Notes: a model not told the origin generated them from the sequence alone. Positions 26,772 through 35,739 are shown, counted from the stretch's first letter. The stretch: 64,000 bases of DNA from Prevotella bivia DSM 20514 (GCF_000262545.1 NZ_JH660659.1:253240-317239), one strand, 5' to 3'. Program-made: numbers and translations.

Positions 26772-28337
26772 ATGAGTAAGCAAATAGAAAAGATCAAGGC
26801 ACTCGTTGAAAAACGTGAGCAAGCTCGCCTCGGTGGTGGTCAAAAGGCCATAGACAAGCAGCATGAACGCGGAAAGTACACCGCTCGTGAACGTATTGAT
26901 ATGCTTGTTGACGAAGGTAGCTTTGAGGAATATGATATGTTCAAACTTCACCGTTGCCACAATTTTGGTATGGAGAAAAAACAATATCTAGGCGATGGAG
27001 TTGTAGCTGGTTCGGCTACAATTGATGGTCGTTTAGTTTATCTTTATGCACAAGACTTTACTGTAAACGGTGGCTCGCTTTCAGAAACAATGGCACAGAA
27101 GATTTGTAAGGTAATGGATATGGCTATGACAAATGGCGCACCTGTTATCTGCATGAACGACTCTGGTGGTGCTCGCATTCAAGAAGGCATCTCTGCGTTA
27201 GCTGGTTATGGCGAGATTTTCGAGCGTAACATTTTGGCTTCAGGTGTAATTCCTCAAATTTCAAGTATCCTTGGTCCTTGTGCTGGTGGTGCAGTTTACT
27301 CTCCAGCTTTGACTGATTTCATCGTAATGAAAGAGGAAACTAGCTATATGTTCTTAACGGGTCCAAAGGTTGTTAAGACAGTAACAGGTGAGGATATTGA
27401 TGCCGAACACCTTGGCGGAGCTAGTGTTCATGCCACCAAGAGTGGTGTTACTAGCTTCACAGCTAAGACTGAGGAAGATGCGCTTGAAATTATCAAGAAG
27501 CTTCTCTCTTATATTCCTTCTAACAATCGTGAAGAAGCTCCACGTGTTGAGTGTTCTGATCCTATTGATCGCAAAGAGGATCTTTTGAATGAGATAATCC
27601 CAGACGATCCTAATCAGGCTTATGATATGTACAAAGTAATTCAAGCTGTTACTGATAATGGCGAATTCTTTGAAGTGCAACCTAAATTTGCCAAGAATAT
27701 CATCACAGGCTTTGCTCGTTTCAACGGTCAGAGTGTAGGTATCGTTGCTAACCAGCCAAATGCTTATGCTGGTGTATTAGATGTAAATGCTAGCCGTAAG
27801 GGTGCTCGCTTCGTTCGCTTCTGTGATGCTTTTAATATCCCTATCGTGTCGCTGGTTGATGTTCCAGGTTTCTTGCCAGGTACTGGTCAGGAATACAATG
27901 CCGTAATTCTTCATGGAGCCCAATTACTTTACGCTTATGGTGAAGCTACCGTACCAAAGATTACCATTACTTTGCGTAAAAGCTATGGTGGCTCACACAT
28001 CGTTATGGGATGCAAACAATTACGTTCTGACCTGAACTTTGCTTGGCCAAGTTCAGAAATCGCTGTAATGGGTGGTTCTGGTGCTGTTGCAGTGTTATAC
28101 GGTCGTGAGGCAAAGAAAGTGAAAGAAGAAGGTGGCGATGCTAAACAGTTCTTAGCAGAGAAAGAAGAAGAGTATGCAGAAATGTTTGCAAATCCCTATC
28201 AAGCAGCTCAATATGGTTACATCGACGATGTTATCGAGCCACGCAACACACGTTTCCGTATTTGCCGAGGCTTGGCTCAGCTTGCTCATAAAAAGCAAGA
28301 ATTACCAGCTAAGAAGCACGGTTGTATGCCAATGTAA
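26772..28337 (+). CDS. Acyl-CoA carboxylase beta subunit / methylmalonyl-CoA decarboxylase alpha subunit
   Basis: The 521-residue carboxyltransferase subunit of a biotin-dependent enzyme acting on propionyl-/methylmalonyl-CoA. Both crotonase-like halves are visible: RGKYTARERIDMLVDEGSFEEYD, DFTVNGGSLSE, CMNDSGGARIQEG and LGPCAGGAVYSPAL in the N-half; DVPGFLPGTGQEYN, ILHGAQLLYAYGEATVPKITI, RKSYGGSHIVMG and FAWPSSEIAVMG in the C-half. The next two genes are a small partner and a biotin carrier, the order seen in Bacteroidetes mmd clusters that decarboxylate methylmalonyl-CoA in the propionate-forming branch. The membrane beta subunit is not adjacent, so a carboxylase role is also possible. Confidence 0.9.
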   Translation: MSKQIEKIKALVEKREQARLGGGQKAIDKQHERGKYTARERIDMLVDEGSFEEYDMFKLHRCHNFGMEKKQYLGDGVVAGSATIDGRLVYLYAQDFTVNGGSLSETMAQKICKVMDMAMTNGAPVICMNDSGGARIQEGISALAGYGEIFERNILASGVIPQISSILGPCAGGAVYSPALTDFIVMKEETSYMFLTGPKVVKTVTGEDIDAEHLGGASVHATKSGVTSFTAKTEEDALEIIKKLLSYIPSNNREEAPRVECSDPIDRKEDLLNEIIPDDPNQAYDMYKVIQAVTDNGEFFEVQPKFAKNIITGFARFNGQSVGIVANQPNAYAGVLDVNASRKGARFVRFCDAFNIPIVSLVDVPGFLPGTGQEYNAVILHGAQLLYAYGEATVPKITITLRKSYGGSHIVMGCKQLRSDLNFAWPSSEIAVMGGSGAVAVLYGREAKKVKEEGGDAKQFLAEKEEEYAEMFANPYQAAQYGYIDDVIEPRNTRFRICRGLAQLAHKKQELPAKKHGCMPM

Positions 28338-28354
28338 TAATGGAGGAAGAAAAC

Positions 28355-28504
28355 ATGGATAAAAATGTATTCGCAGCCATAGCAATGGCACTCTATGAGT
28401 ACGCAGGAAATAATATTCACGATAACGAACCTAGCAAAATCACTATTCGTCCAAAACAGACAATGTGGGATGCTAAGTTTGAGATTATGACCAAAAAACC
28501 ATAA
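28355..28504 (+). CDS. Small conserved protein of the mmd/pcc cluster
   Basis: About 49 residues: MDKNVFAAIAMALYEYAG at the N-terminus and a positively charged tail. ATG 28340 is also in frame, but ATG 28355 is preceded by GGAGGAAG at a good distance, a rare clear Shine-Dalgarno in this genome, so I prefer it. Such short proteins sit between the carboxyltransferase and biotin-carrier genes in Bacteroidetes, where they may replace the delta/epsilon (OadG-like) subunit. Function not shown. No membrane helix is obvious. Confidence 0.65.
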   Translation: MDKNVFAAIAMALYEYAGNNIHDNEPSKITIRPKQTMWDAKFEIMTKKP

Positions 28505-28519
28505 ACAAGAGAAACTTAC

Positions 28520-28945
28520 ATGAAAGAGTTTAAATATACTATCGCTGGTAAAGAATATAAAGTAGAGATCGGTGAGATCGACGGCGAGAACGTTGCAGAC
28601 ATTACTGTAAATGGTGAACAATACAAGGTTCAGATGGAGAAAGAAGTTGCTCCAGAGAAGAAGAAGATAGAACTAGGTAAGCCTGCTACTAACACAGAAG
28701 AGGAAACCACAAATACAGCACCTGTTAACGCTGCTAATGCTGTTAAAGCTCCACTACCAGGTACAATTACTTCTATAGAAGTAACAGTTGGACAGGAAAT
28801 AAAAGCTGGTGATACTGTTGTTGTCCTAGAAGCTATGAAGATGCAAAATGCTATTGAAGCTGAAAAAGATGGTAAAGTAACAGCTATTGCCGTAAAGGTT
28901 GGGCAAGCTGTACTTGAAGATGATCCCTTGGTGGTCATTGAATAA
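28520..28945 (+). CDS. Biotin/lipoyl-domain carrier protein (biotin carboxyl carrier)
   Basis: A 141-residue carrier. Residues 1-50 form a small beta domain. A flexible Pro/Ala/Thr-rich linker (about 55-80) follows, then a biotinyl domain with LPGTITSIEVTVGQEIKAGD and the biotinylation motif EAMKMQN (about 110-116, Lys modified). It shuttles CO2 between the carboxyltransferase and its partner. It is the last gene before a strong terminator. Confidence 0.93.
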   Translation: MKEFKYTIAGKEYKVEIGEIDGENVADITVNGEQYKVQMEKEVAPEKKKIELGKPATNTEEETTNTAPVNAANAVKAPLPGTITSIEVTVGQEIKAGDTVVVLEAMKMQNAIEAEKDGKVTAIAVKVGQAVLEDDPLVVIE

Positions 28946-28960
28946 GATCTTATCAATTAT

Positions 28961-28998
28961 AAAAAAGAGCTGCACCCAATACAGATGCAGCTCTTTTT
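28961..28998 (+). terminator. Terminator after the biotin carrier gene
   Basis: AAAAAAGAGCTGCA pairs with TGCAGCTCTTTTT around an 11-nt loop and ends in T5. The T/A-flanked stem also suits minus-strand termination, but the genes on that side (panD) end 100 bp away. Confidence 0.88.
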
Positions 28999-29062
28999 AT
29001 GTATTTTCTTGAAAGTTGTAATTACTAGGAACTATGCAAATAACTATAAACAATCTATCTTA

Positions 29063-29097
29063 TTCTCAACTCTCAACTCTCAATTCTCAACTCTCAA
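29063..29097. repeat. Heptamer tandem repeat YTCTCAA x5
   Basis: Five direct copies of a 7-bp unit (TTCTCAA or CTCTCAA) lie back to back and stop at the panD stop codon. They could vary in number by slippage. No coding role: they lie just after panD. Confidence 0.85.
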
Positions 29098-29442
29098 TTA
29101 TAACTTGTTTCCCTCCTTAGGAAATACTACTGTAGGCGTAAAAGTCTTTGCCTCCTCAAAGTCCATTTGAGCATAAGAAATAATGATAACAACATCGCCT
29201 ACCACAGCACGGCGGGCTGCAGCACCATTCAAACAAATACAACCACTACCGCGTTCGCCCTTAATAATATAAGTTTCTATACGCTCTCCATTATTATTAT
29301 TAACGATCTGAACCTTCTCGCCCGCAATAAGGTTGGCAGCGTCCATTAAATCCTCATCAATGGTAATACTACCCATATAGTGTAAGTTAGCCTCTGTAAT
29401 GGTAACACAATGAAGCTTACTCTTTAATACTTCTATCAGCAT
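29098..29442 (-). CDS. panD: Aspartate 1-decarboxylase precursor
   Basis: Makes beta-alanine for pantothenate. About 114 residues. The frame opens 10 codons earlier inside panC, but [29 protein letters not shown] matches the family N-terminus. Gly-Ser in YMGSITID (near residue 24-25) is the self-cleavage site that yields the pyruvoyl cofactor. [20 protein letters not shown] is the typical C-terminal strand set. It starts 4 bp after the panC stop, so the two are co-transcribed. Confidence 0.95.
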   Translation of the reverse strand: MLIEVLKSKLHCVTITEANLHYMGSITIDEDLMDAANLIAGEKVQIVNNNNGERIETYIIKGERGSGCICLNGAAARRAVVGDVVIIISYAQMDFEEAKTFTPTVVFPKEGNKL

Positions 29443-29446
29443 ATCT

Positions 29447-30298
29447 TTATCCTTTATATTTAATATGATCAATCAAACGAATTGGAGTATTCCCACAATA
29501 TACAGTAATACATCCCACAATATATGCACTATCATCCCATGTTTCCACATCGAGTAAAGTATTACCATCTACTATTTGAAAATACTCTACCTCTAATCCT
29601 TCAATGCCATTGATCTGACTTATTACATAGTTATGAGTATCTTTAAGACTATGTGTTTTACTATAAGCAATACTTTCACTCAAAGCTCTATAAATACTTG
29701 GAGCAATAGCACGTTCTTCCTTAGTTAACAATGTGTTACGTGAACTTTTTGCAAGCCCATCTTCATCACGTACAATTTCACATTCTACGATTTGAATATT
29801 CATTCCGACATAATCGACGAGACGTTTTATAACAGCTATCTGCTGCCAATCTTTCTCACCAAAATAAGCCCTATTAGGCTTCACTATAAAGAATAATTTA
29901 CTAACAATTTGGCACACACCATTGAAATGCCCGGGACGTTTAGCACCTTCCATCACTGTTGATTGTGGTGAAAACTCAAAAGTACGCTCATCCTTAATTG
30001 GGTATATTTCTTCTACAGTAGGTGCAAATACAATAGTTGCTCCACTCGCTTCCAAAAGCTTACAATCAGCTTCTAATGTTCTTGGATAGCGATCTAAATC
30101 TCCTTGATCATTAAACTGAGTGGGATTTAAGAATATAGAAACAACAGTAACATTGTTATCTTTTACACTGCGTTTTACCAATGAAGCATGACCTTCATGC
30201 AAAGCTCCCATCGTAGGGACTAAACCTATAGAATTGCCTTCTTTACGGAGCTGAAAAAGTTCGTTTTGAAGTTCTACTATTTTGTTAAGTACTTTCAT
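29447..30298 (-). CDS. panC: Pantothenate synthetase (pantoate-beta-alanine ligase)
   Basis: ATP-dependent ligase of the last pantothenate step. The start at [11 protein letters not shown] (30298) gives about 283 residues, the usual length; the frame opens 10 codons upstream. Motifs: [18 protein letters not shown] (HIGH-like nucleotide site), [27 protein letters not shown] and a [13 protein letters not shown] (KMSKS-like) loop. Operon with panD directly downstream, which supplies beta-alanine for this reaction. Confidence 0.96.
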   Translation of the reverse strand: MKVLNKIVELQNELFQLRKEGNSIGLVPTMGALHEGHASLVKRSVKDNNVTVVSIFLNPTQFNDQGDLDRYPRTLEADCKLLEASGATIVFAPTVEEIYPIKDERTFEFSPQSTVMEGAKRPGHFNGVCQIVSKLFFIVKPNRAYFGEKDWQQIAVIKRLVDYVGMNIQIVECEIVRDEDGLAKSSRNTLLTKEERAIAPSIYRALSESIAYSKTHSLKDTHNYVISQINGIEGLEVEYFQIVDGNTLLDVETWDDSAYIVGCITVYCGNTPIRLIDHIKYKG

Positions 30299-30452
30299 CA
30301 AACAATTGTTTTTCTGCAAAAACTGCATCTTTTAGCTATGCAAAGTAACAACAAAATACTTAAAACAACAAAGAAAATACAGAAATATCCCCCCTTGGTG
30401 CTTATTTACTATCAATTTATGTAAAACACACCTCTTTATAAATATAAATTCG

Positions 30453-30460
30453 TACCTTTG
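30453..30460 (+). promoter_or_regulatory. -7 box of the GT5-DUF4270 operon
   Basis: TACCTTTG, matching TAnnTTTG, 24 bp before the ATG at 30484; inferred leader about 17 nt. The -33 element is not clear. Confidence 0.5.
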
Positions 30461-30483
30461 CAAAAATATTTAATCAACAGAGA

Positions 30484-31296
30484 ATGGGAAAAAGAATATT
30501 ATTTATCAATCAGGAAATCGCTCCTTATGTTCCAGAAACAGAATTATCAACTTATGGCTCTGATATGCCTAATTTGATGCAAGAGAGCGGATTTGAGATT
30601 AGAACTTTCATGCCAAAATGGAGCAGTATCAACGAACGCCGTGGACAATTGCACGAAGTAATTCGCCTTTCTGGTATGAATTTAATCATTGATGATACAG
30701 ATCACCCATTGATAATTAAAGTAGCTAGTATTCCACAAACACGCATACAAGTTTATTTTATTGATAATGAAGACTATTTCCAGAAGCGCTCTACAATGAC
30801 CACTGACGAAAATGGTGAAGATTTTTCAGATAATGGCGAACGTGCTATATTCTTTGCACGTGGTGTACTTGAAACTGTAAAGAAGCTAAGATGGACACCT
30901 GATATCATTCACTGTCAAGGCTGGATGGCTTCAGTTGTACCACTCTATGTTAAGACTGCTTATAAAGATGAACCACAGTTTGCTAATTCAAAAATTGTAA
31001 CATCGTTGTTTGGTAGCCAGCCTTCAAATCTTGGCGACAACTTCAAAAAATGCCTTGAGTTTCGTGATGCTGATACAGAGAAATTAGCTAAGTACAAGGA
31101 TAATTTTGACTTTGTAGAACTAGGCAAATTGGCTATAGACTATTCTGATGGAATCATAGGGGTTGGAAATAAGCTAAACGACACTTTAGTTGATTACGCA
31201 AAAGTTGCCTCAAAAGAATTATTGTTGCATGACAATAAATATGATGAAGAACTAAAGACAAAATATGCCAACTTCTATAATAAGATCATCGGATAA
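30484..31296 (+). CDS. Stand-alone GT5 N-terminal domain, glycogen/starch synthase-like
   Basis: A 270-residue protein that aligns by eye with only the N-terminal Rossmann half of ADP-glucose glycogen synthase. It has RILFINQEIAPYVPETELSTYGSDMPNLMQ (the KxGGL-like region is changed to ELSTYG) and WTPDIIHCQGWMASVVPLYVKT (about 138-159, the HCxxW motif). The C-terminal half with the second nucleotide-binding Rossmann domain is absent, and this short form is normal in Bacteroidales. Whether it synthesises glycogen alone is doubtful. It is followed by a DUF4270 lipoprotein, a conserved pairing. Confidence 0.82.
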   Translation: MGKRILFINQEIAPYVPETELSTYGSDMPNLMQESGFEIRTFMPKWSSINERRGQLHEVIRLSGMNLIIDDTDHPLIIKVASIPQTRIQVYFIDNEDYFQKRSTMTTDENGEDFSDNGERAIFFARGVLETVKKLRWTPDIIHCQGWMASVVPLYVKTAYKDEPQFANSKIVTSLFGSQPSNLGDNFKKCLEFRDADTEKLAKYKDNFDFVELGKLAIDYSDGIIGVGNKLNDTLVDYAKVASKELLLHDNKYDEELKTKYANFYNKIIG

Positions 31297-31323
31297 TATA
31301 TAAATTTAGAGAGACTGCAAAAA

Positions 31324-32769
31324 ATGAAAAAGATATTTGTTTTCCTTGCCTTAGCTGTATCAATGGCACTTATAACATCATGCGATGATACTACAGACAC
31401 TATAGGAGGATCACTAATTCCTGATAATGACAAATTAGTTGTATCAACAGATAGCTTCGATGTATCATCAAAAACTATTCCTGCAGGTAATGTTATACCT
31501 CGTACTTCTACAGGCTACCTTGGAAAGATGACCGATGCCGAAACAAACACTCAGGTAACAGCCAACTTTATGACACAGTTTCACGTACTTGACAACTACC
31601 AAATGACTGTTGCCGACAGTATTACTAGTCGTGATGCAAGCAAAAATATCATAGCTGACTCTTGCGAAATTCGCTTATTCTATAAAGGTTCATACGGCGA
31701 CTCATTAGCACAAATGAAACTTACTGCTTACGAACTAAATAAGCCTGTAGAAGAAGGTATTACCTATAGATCGAATTTCGATCCTATCGCTAACAATTAT
31801 GTCCGAACTAATGGTGGCATTGCAGTCAACAGAAGCTATACATTGACCGACTTAACAGAGCCTGATAGTGTAAGAAAGACTTCAAATTATGTTAAGAACA
31901 TTAATATCAAACTTAACGATCAATATACAGACAAGGATGGTGTTGTATATAACAATTTTGGTACTTACTTAATGCGTAAATATCAAAGTAATCCAACAGC
32001 TTTCCGCAATTCTTATCATTTCTTGCATGAGATTTGCCCAGGATTCTATTTTAAGATTACAGATGGTGAAGGTTCTATGGCAAAGATAGAGCAAGCTCAA
32101 ATAAATATTTACTATAGAGCAAAGAAAGGGACTTCAGAAAAAGAAACATTCACAAAATTAGTTGGTACAGAAGAAGTACTTCAACTTACCAACTTCAGCA
32201 ATGACCAAGCAAAGCTCCAAGATTTGATAAAAGAAACTGGACATACGTATTTGAAGACACCTGCTGGATTATTTACCCAACTAACATTGCCCATCACTGA
32301 CATTCTGGCAGGGCATGAGAATGATACAATCAATTCAGCTAAAATAGAGGTAAAACGTGTAAACAATAATGCTTCTTCAACATATAACTTTGGCATTCCG
32401 CAAAACGTACTAATGCTTCCTGCTGATAGCGTTGAAACTTTCTTTGCAAAAACACGCTTGAATGATAATAAAACATCGTTCTTAGCTTCTTATAATACAA
32501 CGAAGAATTCATACATATTCAACAACATATCAGGGCTTATAAGTTTCTTTAAGCAGGCAAAATCTCCTAGAAGTGAGAATTGGGGTAAAGTTGTCCTTGT
32601 TCCTGTAGAGCTACAAACTACATCAACAGGAAGTGGAGCTAGTCAAAAAACGACTGTTAATATGATTTCAAACCAAATGGGCTTATCAAGCACCAAACTT
32701 CTTGGCAACACATCGGCAGGTAACGGTTTAAGAATAACAGTTGTTTATAGCAAGTTTAATAACAACTAA
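31324..32769 (+). CDS. DUF4270 family lipoprotein
   Basis: A 481-residue exported lipoprotein. The lipobox is ITSC (Cys20) after a short hydrophobic signal, and CDDTTDTIGGSLIPD is the characteristic DUF4270 start. The rest is beta-rich with no catalytic motif I recognise. It lies 27 bp after the GT5 gene, an association seen across Bacteroidetes, which suggests a link to surface polysaccharide or glycogen-like material (inference only). Confidence 0.88.
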   Translation: MKKIFVFLALAVSMALITSCDDTTDTIGGSLIPDNDKLVVSTDSFDVSSKTIPAGNVIPRTSTGYLGKMTDAETNTQVTANFMTQFHVLDNYQMTVADSITSRDASKNIIADSCEIRLFYKGSYGDSLAQMKLTAYELNKPVEEGITYRSNFDPIANNYVRTNGGIAVNRSYTLTDLTEPDSVRKTSNYVKNINIKLNDQYTDKDGVVYNNFGTYLMRKYQSNPTAFRNSYHFLHEICPGFYFKITDGEGSMAKIEQAQINIYYRAKKGTSEKETFTKLVGTEEVLQLTNFSNDQAKLQDLIKETGHTYLKTPAGLFTQLTLPITDILAGHENDTINSAKIEVKRVNNNASSTYNFGIPQNVLMLPADSVETFFAKTRLNDNKTSFLASYNTTKNSYIFNNISGLISFFKQAKSPRSENWGKVVLVPVELQTTSTGSGASQKTTVNMISNQMGLSSTKLLGNTSAGNGLRITVVYSKFNNN

Positions 32770-32788
32770 AGCAGAGCATTTTGTATCA

Positions 32789-32923
32789 ATGGCTGATAAC
32801 TTTTTGGAGCGTCATCGTGAAGACTACGAACAACGCAAAGCCGCATGGCTTAAAAAAAAGAAAAATCTAAAGGTTACAAAAAAAATATCAACTATTAATC
32901 GACCTGATGATGAAGCTCTATAA
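32789..32923 (+). CDS. Small conserved basic protein (unknown)
   Basis: About 44 residues starting MADNFLERHREDYEQRKAAW and rich in lysine. The frame opens upstream inside the DUF4270 gene, but the ATG at 32789 follows its stop and matches the look of short conserved Bacteroidetes proteins (M-DN-LE---E-Y--RK). No known function. Likely the third gene of the GT5 operon (19-bp gap). Confidence 0.6.
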   Translation: MADNFLERHREDYEQRKAAWLKKKKNLKVTKKISTINRPDDEAL

Positions 32924-33008
32924 ATAATTTAATAGTCGCCTACTTTGGGAAGTATGGTGACTATTTTTCTTACATAAGTATATATTATAAAAGCGTGAAA
33001 TATGAGTT

Positions 33009-33024
33009 TGGCATATCATTTGCA
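33009..33024 (+). promoter_or_regulatory. Sigma-54-type -24/-12 element before the clpC-type gene
   Basis: TGGCATATCATTTGCA fits the consensus TGGCAYRNNNNTTGCW at every fixed position, with the correct 10-bp gap between GG and GC. It lies 58 bp before the ATG at 33082. No TAnnTTTG box is evident nearby. A related motif precedes clpB at 48400-48415. Confidence 0.5.
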
Positions 33025-33081
33025 AAGGCAACAATATAAACATATTTCAGGTAAATAAAAAAGAAAGGGAACTAAAAGGAT

Positions 33082-35643
33082 ATGATGAACCAGTTTTCAC
33101 CCAAAGTATCGGAAGTTCTTTCATTTAGTAGAGAGGAAGCTGAGCGATTGTCAAATATGAATATCGCTCCCGAACATATATTATTAGCTATATTACGCGA
33201 GCAATCTGGTCCTGTGTGGGACTTACTACAAGAGCAAAATTTAAATATCAATGAAATAAAATTAGCTCTTGAAGAACGCTTACGCAAAGATAGTAAAAAC
33301 CGTATTGCTATCACTACAGACATAAATTTGAATGAACAAGCTAATAATATCTTGCGTTTAGCTGTGCTAGAAGCAAGATTGCAGCATGCGCAAACAGTAG
33401 ATATTCCACATCTATTCTTAGCTATTCTACATGATGTAACAGTAAATGGAGCAAGAAAAGTATTAGAGGAAAATAACATTAGCTATAACTCAGCCTTATC
33501 ATCTATGCAAATGAAAGCAAATACACCACAAAATGGATTGGGTATGACTGAAGACGAAGATGAGGAAGAGGCTTCTATGTCGAACTCATCGCATAGTAAC
33601 AATATCGAAACAGCTCAGAATACACGTACAAAGTCGAAAACACCTGTATTAGATGGATTTGGCACAGATCTTACATTAGCAGCTAGCAAAGGAAAACTTG
33701 ACCCTGTTGTTGGTAGGGAAAAAGAAATACTCCGTGTTAGCGAAATACTTGGAAGACGTAAAAAGAATAACCCTATTTTAATAGGTGAACCAGGAGTTGG
33801 TAAGAGTGCTATCGTTGAAGGATTAGCCCAACTTATTGTAAAACGTCTCACCTCGCCTATCCTATTTAATAAGCGAGTTGTATCGCTAGATATGACAGCT
33901 ATTGTGGCTGGAACGAAATATCGTGGACAGTTTGAGGAGCGTATTCGCGCTTTAATCAAAGAAATAGAGCAAAATCCAAATATCATTGTATTTATTGATG
34001 AGATACATACGCTTATAGGTGCTGGTTCTACACCAGGATCTATGGATGCAGCAAATATATTGAAACCTGCTTTAGCACGTGGTACAATACAATGTATTGG
34101 TGCTACAACCTTAGAAGAATATCGCAAATCAATAGAAAAGGATGGAGCTTTGGAACGTCGCTTCCAGAAAGTATTAGTAGAACCTACAACACAGGAAGAA
34201 ACTATACAAATACTTGAAAATATCAAGGAGCGTTATGAAGAGCATCACCACGTAAACTATACACGCGACGCTATCTTAGCATGCGTAAAGTTTACAGAAC
34301 GCTATATCACCGATCGTTTCTTCCCTGACAAAGCGATAGATGCGCTCGATGAAGTAGGTTCACGCATACACATGCGCAATGTGAAAGTGCCACAGGTTAT
34401 CATTGACCTACAAAAAGAAATTGAAGCTGTCCAACAAAAAAAACAAGCAGCAGTAAAGAACCAAAACTTTGAGCTTGCAGCTAGTTTTCGCGATAAACAA
34501 ACAGAACTAGAACGTGTGCTTAAAGAAAAGCAAGAAGAATGGCAACGTGGTGATGCTGAAGAACGTGCAGAGATCACCGAAGATGATGTGGCAGACGTAG
34601 TAGCAATGATGAGTGGTGTGCCTGTTCAGAAAATGAAAGAGTCGGAAGGCATTCAGCTAAAGAATATGGATAAGGACTTAAAGAAGCTTGTCATAGCACA
34701 AGATGATGCTATTGATAAGATGGTAAAAGCCATTCAGCGCAACCGCATAGGCTTGAAAGATCCTAACCATCCTATAGGTGCATTTATGTTTCTTGGTCCT
34801 ACTGGTGTTGGTAAAACTTATCTTGCAAAGAAATTGGCAGAAATGATGTTTGGCTCAAAAGACGCACTTATCCGTGTTGATATGAGTGAATATACTGAAA
34901 GTTTCAACACTTCACGCTTGATAGGTGCACCTCCAGGATATGTTGGCTATGACGAGGGAGGACAATTAACCGAACGTGTACGCCGTCATCCCTATTCTAT
35001 TGTCTTGCTTGATGAGATAGAAAAGGCACATGGTAATGTCTTTAATATGCTGTTGCAAGTGCTAGATGAAGGAAGATTGACCGATGGTAATGGACGATTG
35101 ATAGACTTCCGAAATACTATCATTATTATGACTTCAAATGCTGGTACACGCCAGTTGAAAGAATTTGGACAAGGTGTTGGTTTCAAGGCTGCAAACCTCA
35201 ATGGTTTATCACAAAGTGAAGGCGATAAGGAACGCGCTCGTGCTATTGTTCAGAAGAGCTTGAGCAAACAGTTTGCTCCAGAGTTCCTCAACCGTTTAGA
35301 TGAAATCATTACATTCGATCAATTAGATCTTGAAGCGATAAAGAAGATTATTGATATAGAGTTGGTTGGGCTTTACCAGCGTGTTAGTAACATTGGATAT
35401 ACCATTGAGCTCTCTGATGCCGCAAAGGAGTTTGTTGCTACAAAGGGCTACGATGTTCAATTTGGAGCTCGCCCGCTTAAACGTGCAATACAAACATATA
35501 TAGAAGATGGTATTAGCGAACTCATTCTCTCTGACAACATAAAGCTAGAAAATACTATCCTCATTGATAAGAAAGAGAATGAAGAGAAACTTACCTTCGA
35601 AGTAAAAACAACAGAAGTTACTGCTGAAAGCCAAGAAGAGTAA
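33082..35643 (+). CDS. ATP-dependent Clp protease ATP-binding subunit, ClpC/ClpA type
   Basis: An 853-residue AAA+ unfoldase. N-terminal Clp_N repeats (about 1-145) bind substrates or adaptors. An acidic linker (EDEDEEEASM, about 154-163) follows. The first AAA module has GEPGVGKSA and [17 protein letters not shown]-like middle segment (QKKQAAVKNQNFELAASFRDKQTELE, about 449-474) is typical of ClpC. The second module has GPTGVGKTY and LLDEIEKAH. No long ClpB-type coiled coil is present. I do not spot an exact IGF/LGF ClpP-docking loop in the second module, so partnership with ClpP is likely by family but not seen. Possible sigma-54 control. Confidence 0.92.
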   Translation: MMNQFSPKVSEVLSFSREEAERLSNMNIAPEHILLAILREQSGPVWDLLQEQNLNINEIKLALEERLRKDSKNRIAITTDINLNEQANNILRLAVLEARLQHAQTVDIPHLFLAILHDVTVNGARKVLEENNISYNSALSSMQMKANTPQNGLGMTEDEDEEEASMSNSSHSNNIETAQNTRTKSKTPVLDGFGTDLTLAASKGKLDPVVGREKEILRVSEILGRRKKNNPILIGEPGVGKSAIVEGLAQLIVKRLTSPILFNKRVVSLDMTAIVAGTKYRGQFEERIRALIKEIEQNPNIIVFIDEIHTLIGAGSTPGSMDAANILKPALARGTIQCIGATTLEEYRKSIEKDGALERRFQKVLVEPTTQEETIQILENIKERYEEHHHVNYTRDAILACVKFTERYITDRFFPDKAIDALDEVGSRIHMRNVKVPQVIIDLQKEIEAVQQKKQAAVKNQNFELAASFRDKQTELERVLKEKQEEWQRGDAEERAEITEDDVADVVAMMSGVPVQKMKESEGIQLKNMDKDLKKLVIAQDDAIDKMVKAIQRNRIGLKDPNHPIGAFMFLGPTGVGKTYLAKKLAEMMFGSKDALIRVDMSEYTESFNTSRLIGAPPGYVGYDEGGQLTERVRRHPYSIVLLDEIEKAHGNVFNMLLQVLDEGRLTDGNGRLIDFRNTIIIMTSNAGTRQLKEFGQGVGFKAANLNGLSQSEGDKERARAIVQKSLSKQFAPEFLNRLDEIITFDQLDLEAIKKIIDIELVGLYQRVSNIGYTIELSDAAKEFVATKGYDVQFGARPLKRAIQTYIEDGISELILSDNIKLENTILIDKKENEEKLTFEVKTTEVTAESQEE

Positions 35644-35662
35644 GCGATATATATGGCTATAC

Positions 35663-35721
35663 ACCAAAACAGCGAACTAATAACTCTCAACAAAGAGAGC
35701 ATATTAGTTCGCTGTTTTGGT
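35663..35721. terminator. Long perfect hairpin between the clpC-type gene and the acyltransferase
   Basis: ACCAAAACAGCGAACTAATA (35663-35682) is the exact reverse complement of 35702-35721. The 19-nt loop contains its own small CTCTC/GAGAG stem. It serves two converging genes. No long T-run follows on either strand. Confidence 0.7.
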
Positions 35722-35739
35722 ATATGGTTTATCTTATTA

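Noticed and set aside
28985-29170. 61-codon plus-strand frame over the heptamer repeat
   Set aside because: It lies mostly antisense to the panD 3' end and across simple repeats; composition is not protein-like.
30484-31296. Truncated glycogen synthase pseudogene
   Set aside because: The short GT5 form with the DUF4270 neighbour is a conserved arrangement in Bacteroidales, and the frame ends cleanly 27 bp before the next gene.
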